Origin: Zhengitettix transpicula
Taxonomy: Eukaryota; Arthropoda; Insecta; Orthoptera; Tetrigidae
Assembly: GCA_037074705.1 (NCBI GenBank)
Contig: CM073591.1
Span: 60,638,897 to 60,702,896, forward strand
Reading direction: 5' to 3'
DNA: 64,000 bases
The notes beneath the pieces are model-generated. The model did not search any database. It was given only the letters and a program-made list of their open reading frames with translations, and was not told the origin of the DNA. This document shows positions 29,301-42,800 of the stretch, in pieces (the first letter of the stretch is position 1; each line of letters opens with the position of its first letter). The position numbers were made by a program, and so were the translations under genes.

Positions 29301-32300
29301 GACAAGTGTAGTGGCCCGTGCATAGTGTGGGTAGATTGGAGCTCAGTTTAACACAACAACTTAATAATGTAAAAGCTATTCTTGAAACATTGACACATGG
29401 AAATATATTGTGTACAGATCACGATATATTGCAGACCAAAAAACTTTCCATTAAAGTTAAGAGATGATAGATACAGAGTGTGATAAAAAGACCTTGCTGC
29501 TGTCTGTATATCCTGTTCGTAAGAATATATTTAAGGTTTTTAATGTGTATTGTTCTCTCCTTCAGTTGTATTTTTTCCTTGTATGCTGCACTTACCCCTA
29601 GAAACAAAAACAAGACATCAATAAAATTTTCTTATATGTACTCTTCATGCATTGTTTCTGTCACACACTAATTGTCTACACAGATACAAAGTAATCTTTG
29701 GCTATAGTTTGTCTGTCGAGATTGACAGATGTCATTTGTTCTGTCTCAGCCATAGGTCCTTGTATGTAAGCCACTTCAAAACAGTCACCATTCATCAATT
29801 GTACCCAAAGTCCTTTTGACCTTCATAAAATTACAGTCAAAACTGATTTACAGTGACAATGGCCTTCTGGGACAGTACACTGTCCTCCCACCCTTTTTGC
29901 CCCTTTCCAACATTTAATGGTCACTGCTTAACCAACCAATATTCTTCATAGTGACACAACCAATAAATGATTTTTGGGATAAAAGAGATAGAAACCATGT
30001 TTTACCTTTGTGTATAGGTAAACCATTAAGAATTTTTTTTGTGTTATTCCATTTTTTTACAGTTTATAAGTTTACTTTTGCTATACTGTGGATTGTGTGA
30101 CTACTTATATTAATTGCATTTTATATTCAGAAGACTTCATCATTGGGAAATTCAAATTCTATTAAAAATTGGTATGAGAATTGATCTATAGTATTCAGTT
30201 TGAGTTGGCATGACATTTGAGTACTGTCCCAAATACTGATGTTTGACTTCTTTCAGGTTCTCAGTCAGGTTCATCTGTTAGTAGAACACAACCTCCAGGA
30301 CCGTTACCATCAGTTGTACCATCCAGCTTATCTTCTCCATCACCATACCATTCAGAGTACAGCAAGTAAGTTCTAAACCAAAAGATAATATAGTAGAGAC
30401 TTTTTTTTGTAGATGTTGATAAGTATGTAGGCAATTATTTTGTTTATGTATTGTCTGTATTTATAATTGTGTAAAATAAAACAAAAAAGTTTACTAACCA
30501 AAAAAAAAAAACAATTGTTGATGTATATTTTTTAATGAGGCTATTTAACATATCTATTAATAACTCAACACTAGAAACAGATTGGAAAAGGAGGATTATT
30601 GTGCCTATATTCAAATTGGGAAATAAAACGGACATACAAAATTATAGACCGATGAGTCTCACTTCAGTAGTATGCAAAATCTACATTTGGGATACAGTTC
30701 AATTGGAAGGATGGTTCTTTCAAAACCAACATGGATTTCAATTGGGATTCTCTTGTGAAAGTCAATTAATGAATCTATTTCAAGATCTAGCAGATGAATT
30801 GATAATAGTGGTGGAATGGACGCTATTTTTATTGACTTCGCAAAGTTTTTCGTTGTAGTTCCTCACAACATCTTGATCTAAAAGTTAGATACAATGGGTA
30901 TTGACAAAGTGTAGTTTTTTGTGTGCAAGAATTTTTAAAAAACAGGCTACAAAAAGTTAGTCGGGAAATAAACATTGGAACTTGGATCTGTATCATTGGG
31001 AGTCCCACACGGATTGGTCATTGCCCCATTATTGTTTTTAATATTCATCAATGATTTACCAATTGGTATAAACTTAAAGCTCTGGCTTTTCTGTGTAATA
31101 TACATGGTAAAAATGATGTTGATGTATTCCAAAATGACTTAGATATATTAAGCACATGGGCTCAGTGAAATAAAATGAAAATGAACTGCGGTAAAAGTAT
31201 GGCGATCAGTTTCACCAAAAAGTGCCTACAATATTCTTTTGAATACAAAACACAAGGGGAAACAGTGGCCCAGGTGTCAAACTGTAAATACCTAGGCATT
31301 TATTTTAACAGTAAGCTGGGGTGGGAGGAGCAGGTAGTCTATGCTACAAGGAAAGCATGGAATATTTTGCACTATTGTAATGAGGTCTCTCAAAAAGGGA
31401 AGTGCAAAATCCAAGTAAATGGCATATCTATCACTAGTACACCCACTAATGGAATGTTGTGCAGCATGCTGGGATCCATATTGGAAAAGTCATATAGAAT
31501 CCTTAGAAAGGATTCAGAAAAGGGCTGTGAAATTTGTACAGATACAACCGGGGCATGGGAGTGAAAAAGTAAAGCTGCTAAGGTGGAATACACTACAGAC
31601 GAGAAGGGAAAGAATCAGGCTACACGTTTTCTTTAAAGCCTTTGTGTGAAAAAAACCTTGGCAAAGAATTAGATATAGATTGAGAGAACCAACTTGGTAT
31701 GGGAGGACTAACCACATGTTTAAGTTATTCCAGACAGCAAAAAAACAGTTGTTGGTCAATACTCGTTTCTAAATAGTACAGTAAATAACTGGAACAATTT
31801 ACCTGCAAGAGTTTACGGAGAAAGTCTTCTTAACGGAAAATAATAATAATTAAAGCTTAATCTGAACTCTAGTGAATATAGGGTAGTGTAGTGAAGTGTA
31901 CTGCAGTGATAGTGCTCTGTTTTAAACTAAAAAGAGAAAATGGTAACATTCCTTGTCTCCTTATGTAGTTAAATAGTAAGTTAACCTCCATATTCAGATA
32001 TCTTTCCACTTTTCTTCTCTTCAGGCCAGTACAATATTAATTCCTTCTTTAACTTTTATCTTTAATTAATATAATGTTATGTACATTTATTTATAGTTGA
32101 AATAATGTATCTAAACCTAGCTTATGTTTTTTAATAATTATATTAATTTACTCTATTTTCCCTTATTGTAACTTCACTAATTTAATTTGTAATTAAATTG
32201 TAATTTCATGCATCTACCACCAGGAAAACTGCCCATTTGTAGATTAAATAAATACATACATATTCATATACACATGTTATACATTTATTCAATCTGATAG

Positions 32301-32626
32301 CTTTATAATATATTTTTGTATATAATATTCCTTATTTTAAATGTAAACTTTATTTGTTCCTCAATTACAGCAGCCCACAGTTCAGCCCAGCTTTCTCAGA
32401 ACCACCAAGTCCATGGTTATCACCAGCAGAAGGTGGTGATGGTGAAGCTACTTATAATCACCGTAGCACTGTAAAAATGGAGGCAGATGAGAGTTTGGGA
32501 AATAATGCAACTATATCTGCTGTTTTATATGCCAACATGAACCACCCTGAATGGAAAAAAGATTTTCCAGGTTGTTTTCTAATTGTGTTTATTACATTGT
32601 GTTTACTAATCTGTGATACATTTAAA

Positions 32627-32668
<42 letters not shown>

Positions 32669-33766
32669 TAATTATAATAGTAAGGATGTGACATTGTCAA
32701 AAATAATTGCAATATTGGTATGGAAAGGTCAGGTTGTGGCTTACCTGAAAGTAAAGTGCGGTGTCGCCATAAGGAACTGAAGGTTGTTCTGCCCGGCGAA
32801 ATGTCATTTATCTATAACAACCGATATGACTCCAATTTCGGTTGCTTTTGCGCTATTTTTATGTAACGCTCCTCGAACCCTATCCCTAAATGTTCTCACC
32901 TCCCATGCCGAAGGGAGTTTGAAGTCACTGACCAAATATATCGGCTGTTTTTACATGTTAGAAGATGACCACCCTCACAAATATGCGACAATCAAAAAGT
33001 ATTTAATCCACGCAAAAATCTGCCGATTACATTGTCTGAAAATTTCTACCCCAGCCCACCACCTTCAAAACCCGTCGCGTTACCTAGGTTGTCACAATTA
33101 GACTCAGCGACATTCATGGTCTCTGAATTGATTCTAATCTCAGTTGTTTTTGTGTTTTTTATATTAAACGTTTATTTAACCTCCACCCCACCAATAAACT
33201 TGCTCCTCTCACAGGGGTTGAAATTATCCACAAACAGCATCGGTATAAATACTATCAAAGTAATTAATCCCAGGAAATAATTATCGCTAATATCGACTGT
33301 TTAACATGTTTGAAACTATCCACCCCCGACCACTCGCGCTTCGGGGACTTAAACGGCAAGTTGAATGTCATAACTAAACTCAGTGGCATCCATAACCTTC
33401 GATTTGACTCCAATCTCGGTTGTATTCGCGTTATTTTCCTGTAAAGCATCTCCACCCCAAAACCTAAGGGTGCCCATTTCCCAGGATGTAGGGGATGAAA
33501 ATTATATTCAGATAACATCATTAGAAACACTATCAATATCTTTGACCCCTAAAAATATTTATCCGACTCAAATATCGGCTGTTTTAGCAGGTTTAAATAT
33601 TTCAACCCCCGTCCACCCCCGATTCTGGAGGTGGTAGACGTGTCTCACCCTGACAGTGTTTGTTTCCTGTATGAAATTTGCTCCACCGATGTAGATTTGT
33701 GTAAGGAACATACAAATATATATATATACACACATACATACAAACAAACAAACACTCTGCTTTATT

Positions 33767-33838
<72 letters not shown>

Positions 33839-36800
33839 ATATTAGGGGTTTCCATTAAGGAATAAATACAATGAGGAACTAATTTGGTGAAAAAGTCATG
33901 TTCGATCTTGGATAGTGAGGAAGGATAGAAATAAATAGGAGAAATAGGAGGATTACGCTTTTTATGTGAATTCAAAGCAGGGAGAAGGAAGGAAGAAGAA
34001 GGAAAGACTGAAAATATTTTACCTAGGCAGGACTTGAACCTGCATGATCAGCTCAATACACAGACACCTTAACCATCTCGGCCACCAGGTCAAGTTTCTG
34101 ACCAGGCAAATATAGACGGTCTTATTGTGGACAAATAGATATTTAGAGGAGGAATGGATAGAGTAGAGGGAATGAAGTATTAGGATGCTCCTAATACAAG
34201 TGCGTGATTCTATACCTGAGCAAATTAATTTATATAAAAAGTGTAATCTTTCTGTTTCGCCTATTTCTTTTTATACTTCCTCACTATCCAAGATCATATA
34301 TATGTATAATGAAGACAAAAATATTGATAAAATATTATATACATATGATCAACATATATCTGCATTCTCCGCATAATTTATACCATACAATTTTCAATAT
34401 TGCAGTTACTCTGCAGTTAAATTATGTAAGAAAATATTAGATTTAGTGTTTCCTAATTATGTCCAATATTGTTTTATCTAGACTGTTATAAATCTCATAC
34501 ATTTAAATGAGAAGTTTTACTTATTTTAGTTTGGGCTGATCGTTGTAAACAAATTTTAAAGAAGTGGCGTGCTCTTCCATCTGAACACAAAACTCCATAC
34601 TTGCAGCAAGCAAGGGATAACCGCACAGCTTTGCGAATGAAAAAAACTCAACAGGTAAGATTTTGGATTTCAACTGTATGTATTTGTTAGGATCAAGAAG
34701 GGAATACATTAATATGAATAAACATTTGCTGTATAGTTTAATTACAGTTCATTAATATATTGATTGTTAGCTGTGACACCATGGCAACGAAATAATTTGT
34801 TGATTTAATAATGTAAACAATTGTGATTAATAGACTAAATATGGAAATGAAATCATATTCCATAAAACTTTTTTCAAATATGCTTTCCTTCAATCATCTC
34901 ATTGGAATCCATAAGGTATAATTCAAATGGTATTGTTTAGAGTATCTCATTTTTGTTTGTAGCCTTTCTCTTATGAACTTTGACTTGGAAATTAAATGGC
35001 AATAGTTGGTTGGTTTAATTCAGAGACAATATATTTTTATTAGATTTGAAGTTGACATAGTTGAATTCTGAGGGAGAAATTAGAAAAAAATAATTGTAAA
35101 TTGGTGTGTGTGTGGAAAAGGTGGGGGGGGGGGGGGGGACCAGTGTGACAGGGATGTTTAGTTGTCCAACATCTTACGTACATGAAATTACTCATTTCTT
35201 TTTTTTTTTCACTCTGTTGCCCTTGCCTTCCCCTACCTTCATACCCTCTCATTATTCACATACTTCATTTCAAAACCAGTATGTTTATATTATCTCTGAA
35301 AAATTTGCTTGTATTGCCAACCAGTCACACAATTTCTCTTATATCAGCTCATATGCATTATTTTACTTCTTGTAAGTATCTTACAGTTTTATGATATTGG
35401 ATTTGAAATAAAAACTGTAACTGGCTCAAGAGCATAGTATCAACAATGCAAAAAAATCCAAATAGTGCTTATGTTTTTCTACATTTTCCTATTTTGAAGT
35501 TTCATTTCATTATATTCCAATTATAACAAAAGATATCTATTGGATTGTGTGTGTTATTTATGATTCTTCAAAAGTTTTAAAAAGAATATAACTACATGAA
35601 TGTAAGAAATATATGGAGATAAATTTTTAGGAAAGATTGTTTCTAAAGATCATTTACTTCATCAATAACAAGTTTTTAAAAATGCAATTTTTTAAGTACA
35701 CACAAATGGGGGAAAACTCAGAAGATTGCTCGTATATTGTTTAACAGTGAATTTTAAGATGATGTTTTATAATTGAAGAGATAGTAGTTTTATAATATGT
35801 GAAAAGAAATTTCCAGTCAATGATTATTTTTATGAACAACAAAATCAAATTTGGCTTGTCTCTTATAATATAAACTGTATTTTATATAATTTGTCTTTTA
35901 TTCATCCAGTTAATTATTTGTTTACACAAGTACAATTTCTTTTAAAGTCACTTGGATTTAAATGAGCTGGAGAAATTGAAATATGACATTATTGATCACA
36001 TGTCCTGAACAATAAGGACTTGTACAAAGTTCTGTGGCCAATGGAAGGAAACTAAAAGATCTTTTGAGTTCAAAAGCCATTTATTGATAATTGGCTTTTT
36101 TTTATTGAGAATATTGCACAGTAGACATAGATTATTTGCATGTAAAAATTATTGCTCCATTCAGAACCCTATGAGCCTGTTTATTATTTTTATGAGGGAA
36201 ATGATTAACCTAATTGTATATAGTATCTGACCAAAAATATTTTTAACCCTGATTGATGCTTGTTTAGAAATACATGTTTGTATTCTTCAATAATTCATAT
36301 GTTGAAGGTAATTATAGGGAGTTATGTATATATGTTGTTAACCTTTTGAAATATGATCACTAACATAGTTTTACTTTTAATAAATTCTCTTTTTCAGCAT
36401 TATTTCTTATAATTTATTATCTTTAAATCATGCTACACTGTTCCTCAGTTTATTTGTTTCCGTCTACATTTCATTGTTTGTATGTGATGTGGAACTTAAC
36501 CATGTAAATTTGTGCTTCAATATTAATGTCCACCATTTAACAAGTTTTAGAGTTGCAAGTAACAAGTAAAGTACTTTTTAATCAATTTTCATTTGATATT
36601 GTTATAAACATTATTTACTTCAAATATCAGGAGTTTCTAAAAAGTCCATTATTTGTTTTAGTTTTAGTTGTAGTAACATACAAGACAGTATATTGCTTTA
36701 CTTTAATTTTAAAGGGTGACTCAGATATTTAATTGTAGTATCACTTACATATACATACATGGGTCATTCAATACAATACCCTTTATTTATATATATAAAA

Positions 36801-39800
36801 AGAATCTATTACGAGAAAGGAATACAATACTTATTTATTTTTCATTGTAATCGCCCTAAAGTTCTATGCACTTACGCCAGTGCTGGACAAGATTCTGAAT
36901 TCCATTTGCAAAGAATTCTTGGTGTGTGTGTAACTAGTTATGTTCTGCTGCTGGACTTCCTAATCAGTGAACTTTGAGCCACTAAGAGCTTCTTTCAGTG
37001 AGTTAAAACTGTGATAATCTGAAGGTGCCAGATCTGTGGAATATGGAGGTGGGGCAAGTACTTCAGGTCTTTGGTGTCATCTAATATAATCTAGCAGTGT
37101 GTGGCTTCGTGTTGTCATGTGGTAACAGGATGCCACTGGACACCAATCCACACCGCTTCTTTAAAATTGCTGGTTTCCAATTTTCATTCATAAGTTCTCA
37201 GACTTTTGCATAATTATATTAGAACGCAATGTTTCGACGACTAAAAGCTCTGTCGTCATCTTCTAGGCTAGAAGATGACGACAGAACTTTTAGTCGTCGA
37301 AACGTTGCGTTCTAATATAATTATGCAAAACCTGGTTGAACTACGAGAACAATATATTGAACAACTACACCGGCAAAGGCTTCAATCTTTGGTTCATTCA
37401 TAAGGTTTGTGTATGTTGCATTGTCTACGTTTTGACCTCTCAGCATGTAATGTTCAAGAATTGCTCCATTATGGTCCCAAGACGAAGTCAACATGACCCT
37501 ACTATCACTTCTTTGAGTTCACACCTTCTTGGGTTTTGGAGATGAAGAATGTCGCCACTCCATTGAATACCACTTTTGTTCAGGATCATAAAATTGCACC
37601 CAAATTGCATCTCCCATTACAATGTGGTGAAGAAATGCCTCCCCTTGAGTCTTGTACTGTCGCAAAAGCTTCCAGCACATCCATGCACCTTTCTTTCATT
37701 TCTGATGTCAAAAGTTTTGGAACCCACCTAGCACACACTTTCTTGAACATCAAAATATCATGAACAATATGGTGGGCTGATCCAAAATCTTTGCGGCAAT
37801 ATCACTCACCTGCTGTATCAACTCTTGCACTGTTGTTTTCCATTACTGCACAGACAGCGTCCTGGGCATGGCGAATCTTCAACACATGTTACACCCCATA
37901 TAACTTATCTGCCCACTCATACACTTGTTAGACTCAAACAATTTTCACCATATTGCACTGCCATCCAACTGTAAATTTCAATTGATTTTAACCCTTCAGC
38001 AAACAAAAATCTAATGTCACTCTGCATTGGTGCAAACCTGCAAAGGTGCCACATCTAGTTTTACTGATTCTGAGCATCCCGTTTGCGAGGCAGGTGTGCC
38101 AGGCCCATCTGACTGAGCTCAGCATTCCGCTGTCTGCAGCCACCATATATATATACACATAAAGCGCAATCCTCCTATTTCTCCTATTTATTTCTATATA
38201 TAAGGATATATATATATATATATATTCAAACTTGGATAGTGAGGAAGGATAGATATATATATAATTGCAATATTGGTATGGAAAGGAAAGAAAGATAGGT
38301 GGTAATTATAAATTTCAGAAATTATAATTTATTATTGATCCACCTATTTTAAAAAAGTCCTGAGCAGCCAGTAATGGTTATGAATGAATTCTCAGTACTA
38401 CATACTAGAAATTTAATTTCAAATGATGAAATCTTTTGTGTAGATAAAATGTATCATCTTAGAATCAAACCTATCTAATAAAATCTTTGAATTTAATTTA
38501 ACTTTACAGAGTGCTTAAAAAATTGTGTTTCAATTTTGATAATTTAAAATATGTCTGTGTGTGTTCTGTCTGCTTGAATAATTTCATGTGAAAGAAAGTA
38601 TATATATTTCTAGAGATATACATGCCATACATTGCTAGGAATATTAGTGAATTAGTAGTCACCATAGTTTCAACATTTTAAGTGCACTTTTTAAAAAAAT
38701 AAAACTTACCCCTCCAAATTTGGAAAGTTTCTTCTAAAAACATATTTGGAACACCAGCGTCTTGGTGTGGCAGAATCATATTATTTTTCTGTGAATATAT
38801 AATTTCTCCTTTTTTTTAATGACATAAAGATGTGCTTGATTTATATTTTGAGAAGACTGATTAGATAAAGTATTTTTGTGGAAACTAATATTTAAAAGAA
38901 ACAGGAGTCACTTCAACTTTGCAAAACAGCAGGATTCTTTTTTTCATCATTATAATTCCTTTTACTGCTGTTGTAGGCATCCACTTTCACTTATAACAAA
39001 ATAACATGATAAATATAGCATGTCCCGGTAGATTTACATAATTTTATTATTACCAGCGACATGAGGCATATGTTAAAATTAATCTTTTTAATCTATAAGT
39101 GGGATTTATGTCATGTAATTAAAATTTTGTTTAGTTGCTTATTTGTTTGTGACCTTTTTAATTTTAAAAAAGGGAATTTTGCCATATAATATAAATCTTG
39201 TTTAGCCATTTAATTGTTTCCATTCCCAAAATTTAGTTGAGTTCCAATCTACAGAGATTTCAGTATTTTGAGAGATCACGTCTCACAAATATATATATTT
39301 ATGTATTGTATTGCAGTATATAACAGACCCTTTACGTGGTATGAAGTATATATAGTATACTGAAACTAAAGTGGCTCTTATTTGTCTTACTCCTTTATGT
39401 GAAAGACCTCAGAAGTTATTTGATGGTGGAATATTATTTAATTTATTATTATTGAGAAAACACCAATTATATTGCACTAAGTTATAATAGATGAAACTTG
39501 TCTGGGTTGCACCAGCTTCAGATGGAGGCACCCACCCTCTGACCTCCCAGTACCTCTTCTCTGCCTTTATTAGTTATGTGTGCGTGTATGTGTGTAATAA
39601 CCAAATGCAGACCCCTGGAACATCGACCAGTGTGGCTGGTTCAACACGGGAGCCCAGTGGCAAGTCTCCATCTTCCAGCGGAGGGCCACCTGGAAGCCCA
39701 CCTCCAGCTTCAGCCAACTCACTGCAGACAACAGCTTCTACCATATCACCTGCGGTAAAGACAGTCCAGCAGCAGCCGCAGCAGCAGCAATCTCAACAGC

Positions 39801-42800
39801 CTTCACCCCCTTCCACGCCTCAGCTACCTCATGAGGTTTGTGGTGGGGGCCCAACACACCAGCAGCAGCAACAACAACTAACGGCATCTTCTGGCGGAGG
39901 ATCTCAAACTCAGCAACACCCTGCTTTCCAATCCCCCTCTGTCCCTGCACCTTCTCAGCCCCCACCTGGTCTCATGAGCTCTGGAGATCAACAGATTCGT
40001 GTGCTCACACCATCTGAAATAATGCGCACACTTCCCTCTTTGGCTCAAGAAACATATGATCTCCCTTTATCTACGGTGAGAAAATCATGTTCAGTTGAAC
40101 AATTTATTGGAGGCTATTATTCACAAAACCAACATTATGAACTCACTTCTTCAGTAAATATATCCTTACTACTCTTTTCTCTTGCATTATATACCTATTT
40201 GGTTCAAAAAGTTATCATTACTTTAATTTCCTTCTCCTAAGTAGAAGGTGTATATTTAATAGCAATTTCTATTGTCATTATATTAAAAAGTTTTTGGAAT
40301 TTAAGAAGTAGCATTATTTTGAATCATGTGAAATATATTTTCTATATTTTGAATTTAAATATTTTGTATTGAAAAAACTTGTTTCCAAATTATTGATCAG
40401 AAGGAAAGTAAAATACAATCAGGAGGTGTTGGGCTTTGCACACTAATTTACTAGCTTATTTGTGAAATACACTTGTAACTACCATCACCATTTAAATATT
40501 AATTTTTTAAAATTATTTCTTTCAATTTAGTAACACATCTGCATAATGTCTTCCTTAACTTAAAGTGTGTTTATATACATAATTTCTACACTCAATTTTC
40601 AAGTATTTTTCAATCTGTCACTTCTAATCAAACATTTTTTTCATGTATTGTGACGAGAATAAAGACCTATAATAATTTAATGGGAATGCAAGATGATTCT
40701 GTGATAATAAGAACTTATTTAAAAGCAAATAGAAAGTGCTTCAACAATATATATCTTCATTTTCAAGTTAATCATTTAGCTTAATATGAACTCTATTTTC
40801 TATATGAAAATTTCAGTCTTACTTTCACTCATGTAAAATAGTTCCTATATCATAATGTTGGTTTTAAAAGTGAATAACATTATTACAGAAAAAAATTATT
40901 TATGATTTTTATCTCCTAAAGTTTTCAGTAGATGTTGATAAATGGTCAATGTTAAAACTGTTTTGTGCCCTGGACTGTAGATGTTTGAATGGAACTACAA
41001 TTATATTTGTTTGTTTAGTTTTTGAAAGAAACATTTTCAGAACTAAGTGCATGGAGTTGTAAAGTTTTCAGAAGACTTCATAAGTATTTGTTGATTTCAG
41101 TTATTAATAGAATTCAATATTGATGTTGTGCTTGATTTAACGTTAAAAGTTTACACTTCAAAATTTTGGCTGGCCAGTTGTTTGCTATTTTCATGATAAA
41201 TGACGCTTGATATAAAGTTTGAATGCAATATTTTATCAAAAATGTGTGAATGCATTCAACTGTTAAGCTTTATCAGAGCTGACATCCAGTCCATCCAGTT
41301 CTTATTCCTTTCCAGTACAATTCCTCATTTCTCCATCTGAATTTGCACTGTATGATTTTGCTTGTGTGGATGGTAGTAGTTTTTTTGTGGCTGTTTGTGG
41401 TTATTGGTTTTGGAAGATTTATTGTTTTATTATTAATTTATTGTAGGTTTTCTGTTCTATAATTTGTGAATGCTCATTTGAATTAATTTACTACTACTAA
41501 TTTTGTCCTACTTTTTTCTCAGGACGATGACCATCTTGATGTTTGAAAATGTTCTTGTATTTCATATTTTAATGCTTTTGTAGATAATACTTGGATGTGC
41601 ATTTTTATCTTTTCTTGTAGAATTGTGGGCAGTATTTGTAGGTATAACATTGGGGTTTTATTATTGGTGGATTTGTCTTATAAAATTATGATGGAAGATA
41701 GTCATGGGCAAGCTTATTTGCATGGGATGTCTTTGTGTTAGTATAATCATTAACAACATAATATTTAATGACTTCTTAAAGTTTTATTTGTATTTCTGAT
41801 TAAATTTCCTGGCACAAAAATATAGTGTTGCCCATGGCTATCATTATAATAATTGCAAACACTTTGCTTGACTAAATTAATCTAAAATATCAAATCATAG
41901 AAAAACAAAGTTATATTCTGGTGTTAAATTTTTGTAGTGTTTTAATTTCAAGTGAAAAGTTTGCAAGTATAATTTTTAAATTGAGCATATAGTAGCACAG
42001 ATAATTGAATGTTACTTTTTCTATTAGATGAAACCAATTTGAAATTTTGCTATTTTTTATTAACAGCATAATAATTTTTGATACTAAATGCTCATTTTAT
42101 TTCAAGCAATTGCATTTCTTTTGATATTATAATATTCTCATACCTACTTTGAATGACCCTTTGCAAAATCATAAGTATTGTCCAAATTCTGAGTTATCTG
42201 CTTTTTAATATATTAGAAATATTATCAAAAAGCTGGTTATCAATTGATAAACTCATCATATTAACATTTAACATATTTAGGTGAGTGTTTCTCAGTTTCA
42301 TTATGTTATTAGTATAATATATTTTGTTCAACAATTTTTGTAAATTCATTAGTTTTTTGATGATAACAAATTTATTTTGTTCAATTTCTCCTCAGGAAAG
42401 ACCTGATGAAGGTACAAACACATACCAAAATGTTGTTTTAATTCAATTATTAAATATTGTCTGTAATTGGTCGGAAAACAGCATTATCTATTTGTTTTTT
42501 AAGTTAGGGTTGTTTTTAAATACTAAATGACAACTGTTTACTCATTTCCTAGAGTAATGTGTTAAGACATGTTTAAATGCACATTATAATATTTTATTTT
42601 TATTACATTTTACCTTGCAATTGGGCAGTATTATTGCAATAGTATTTCAAATAACCTGAAATTATAGTTTCAATTAACTTAATGAAATAATAAAGAGTGA
42701 ATGTAGCTCAGTTAAATTGGGTCTGTTTTACACTATTCAGTATATTCTATTTTAAATTTATTCCAAAATATAATTGCCGCTTTGATAATCTGATTTTTAA

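Noticed and set aside
32800..33640. CRISPR array
   Set aside because: Units are long, diverged and in an animal intron; no short identical repeats with unique spacers.
34521..34709. Minus-strand frame opposite exon 26
   Set aside because: Shadow of the HMG-box exon; no splice or homology support.
37204..37330. Hammerhead ribozyme in the foldback (gatgac..tcgtcgaaac)
   Set aside because: The CUGANGA box is absent and the stem geometry is wrong; only the cGAAAC part matches.
42396..42411. Micro-exon GAAAGACCTGATGAAG with good acceptor and gtacaa donor
   Set aside because: 16 nt would shift the frame between exons 27 and 28, which already join in phase 0.
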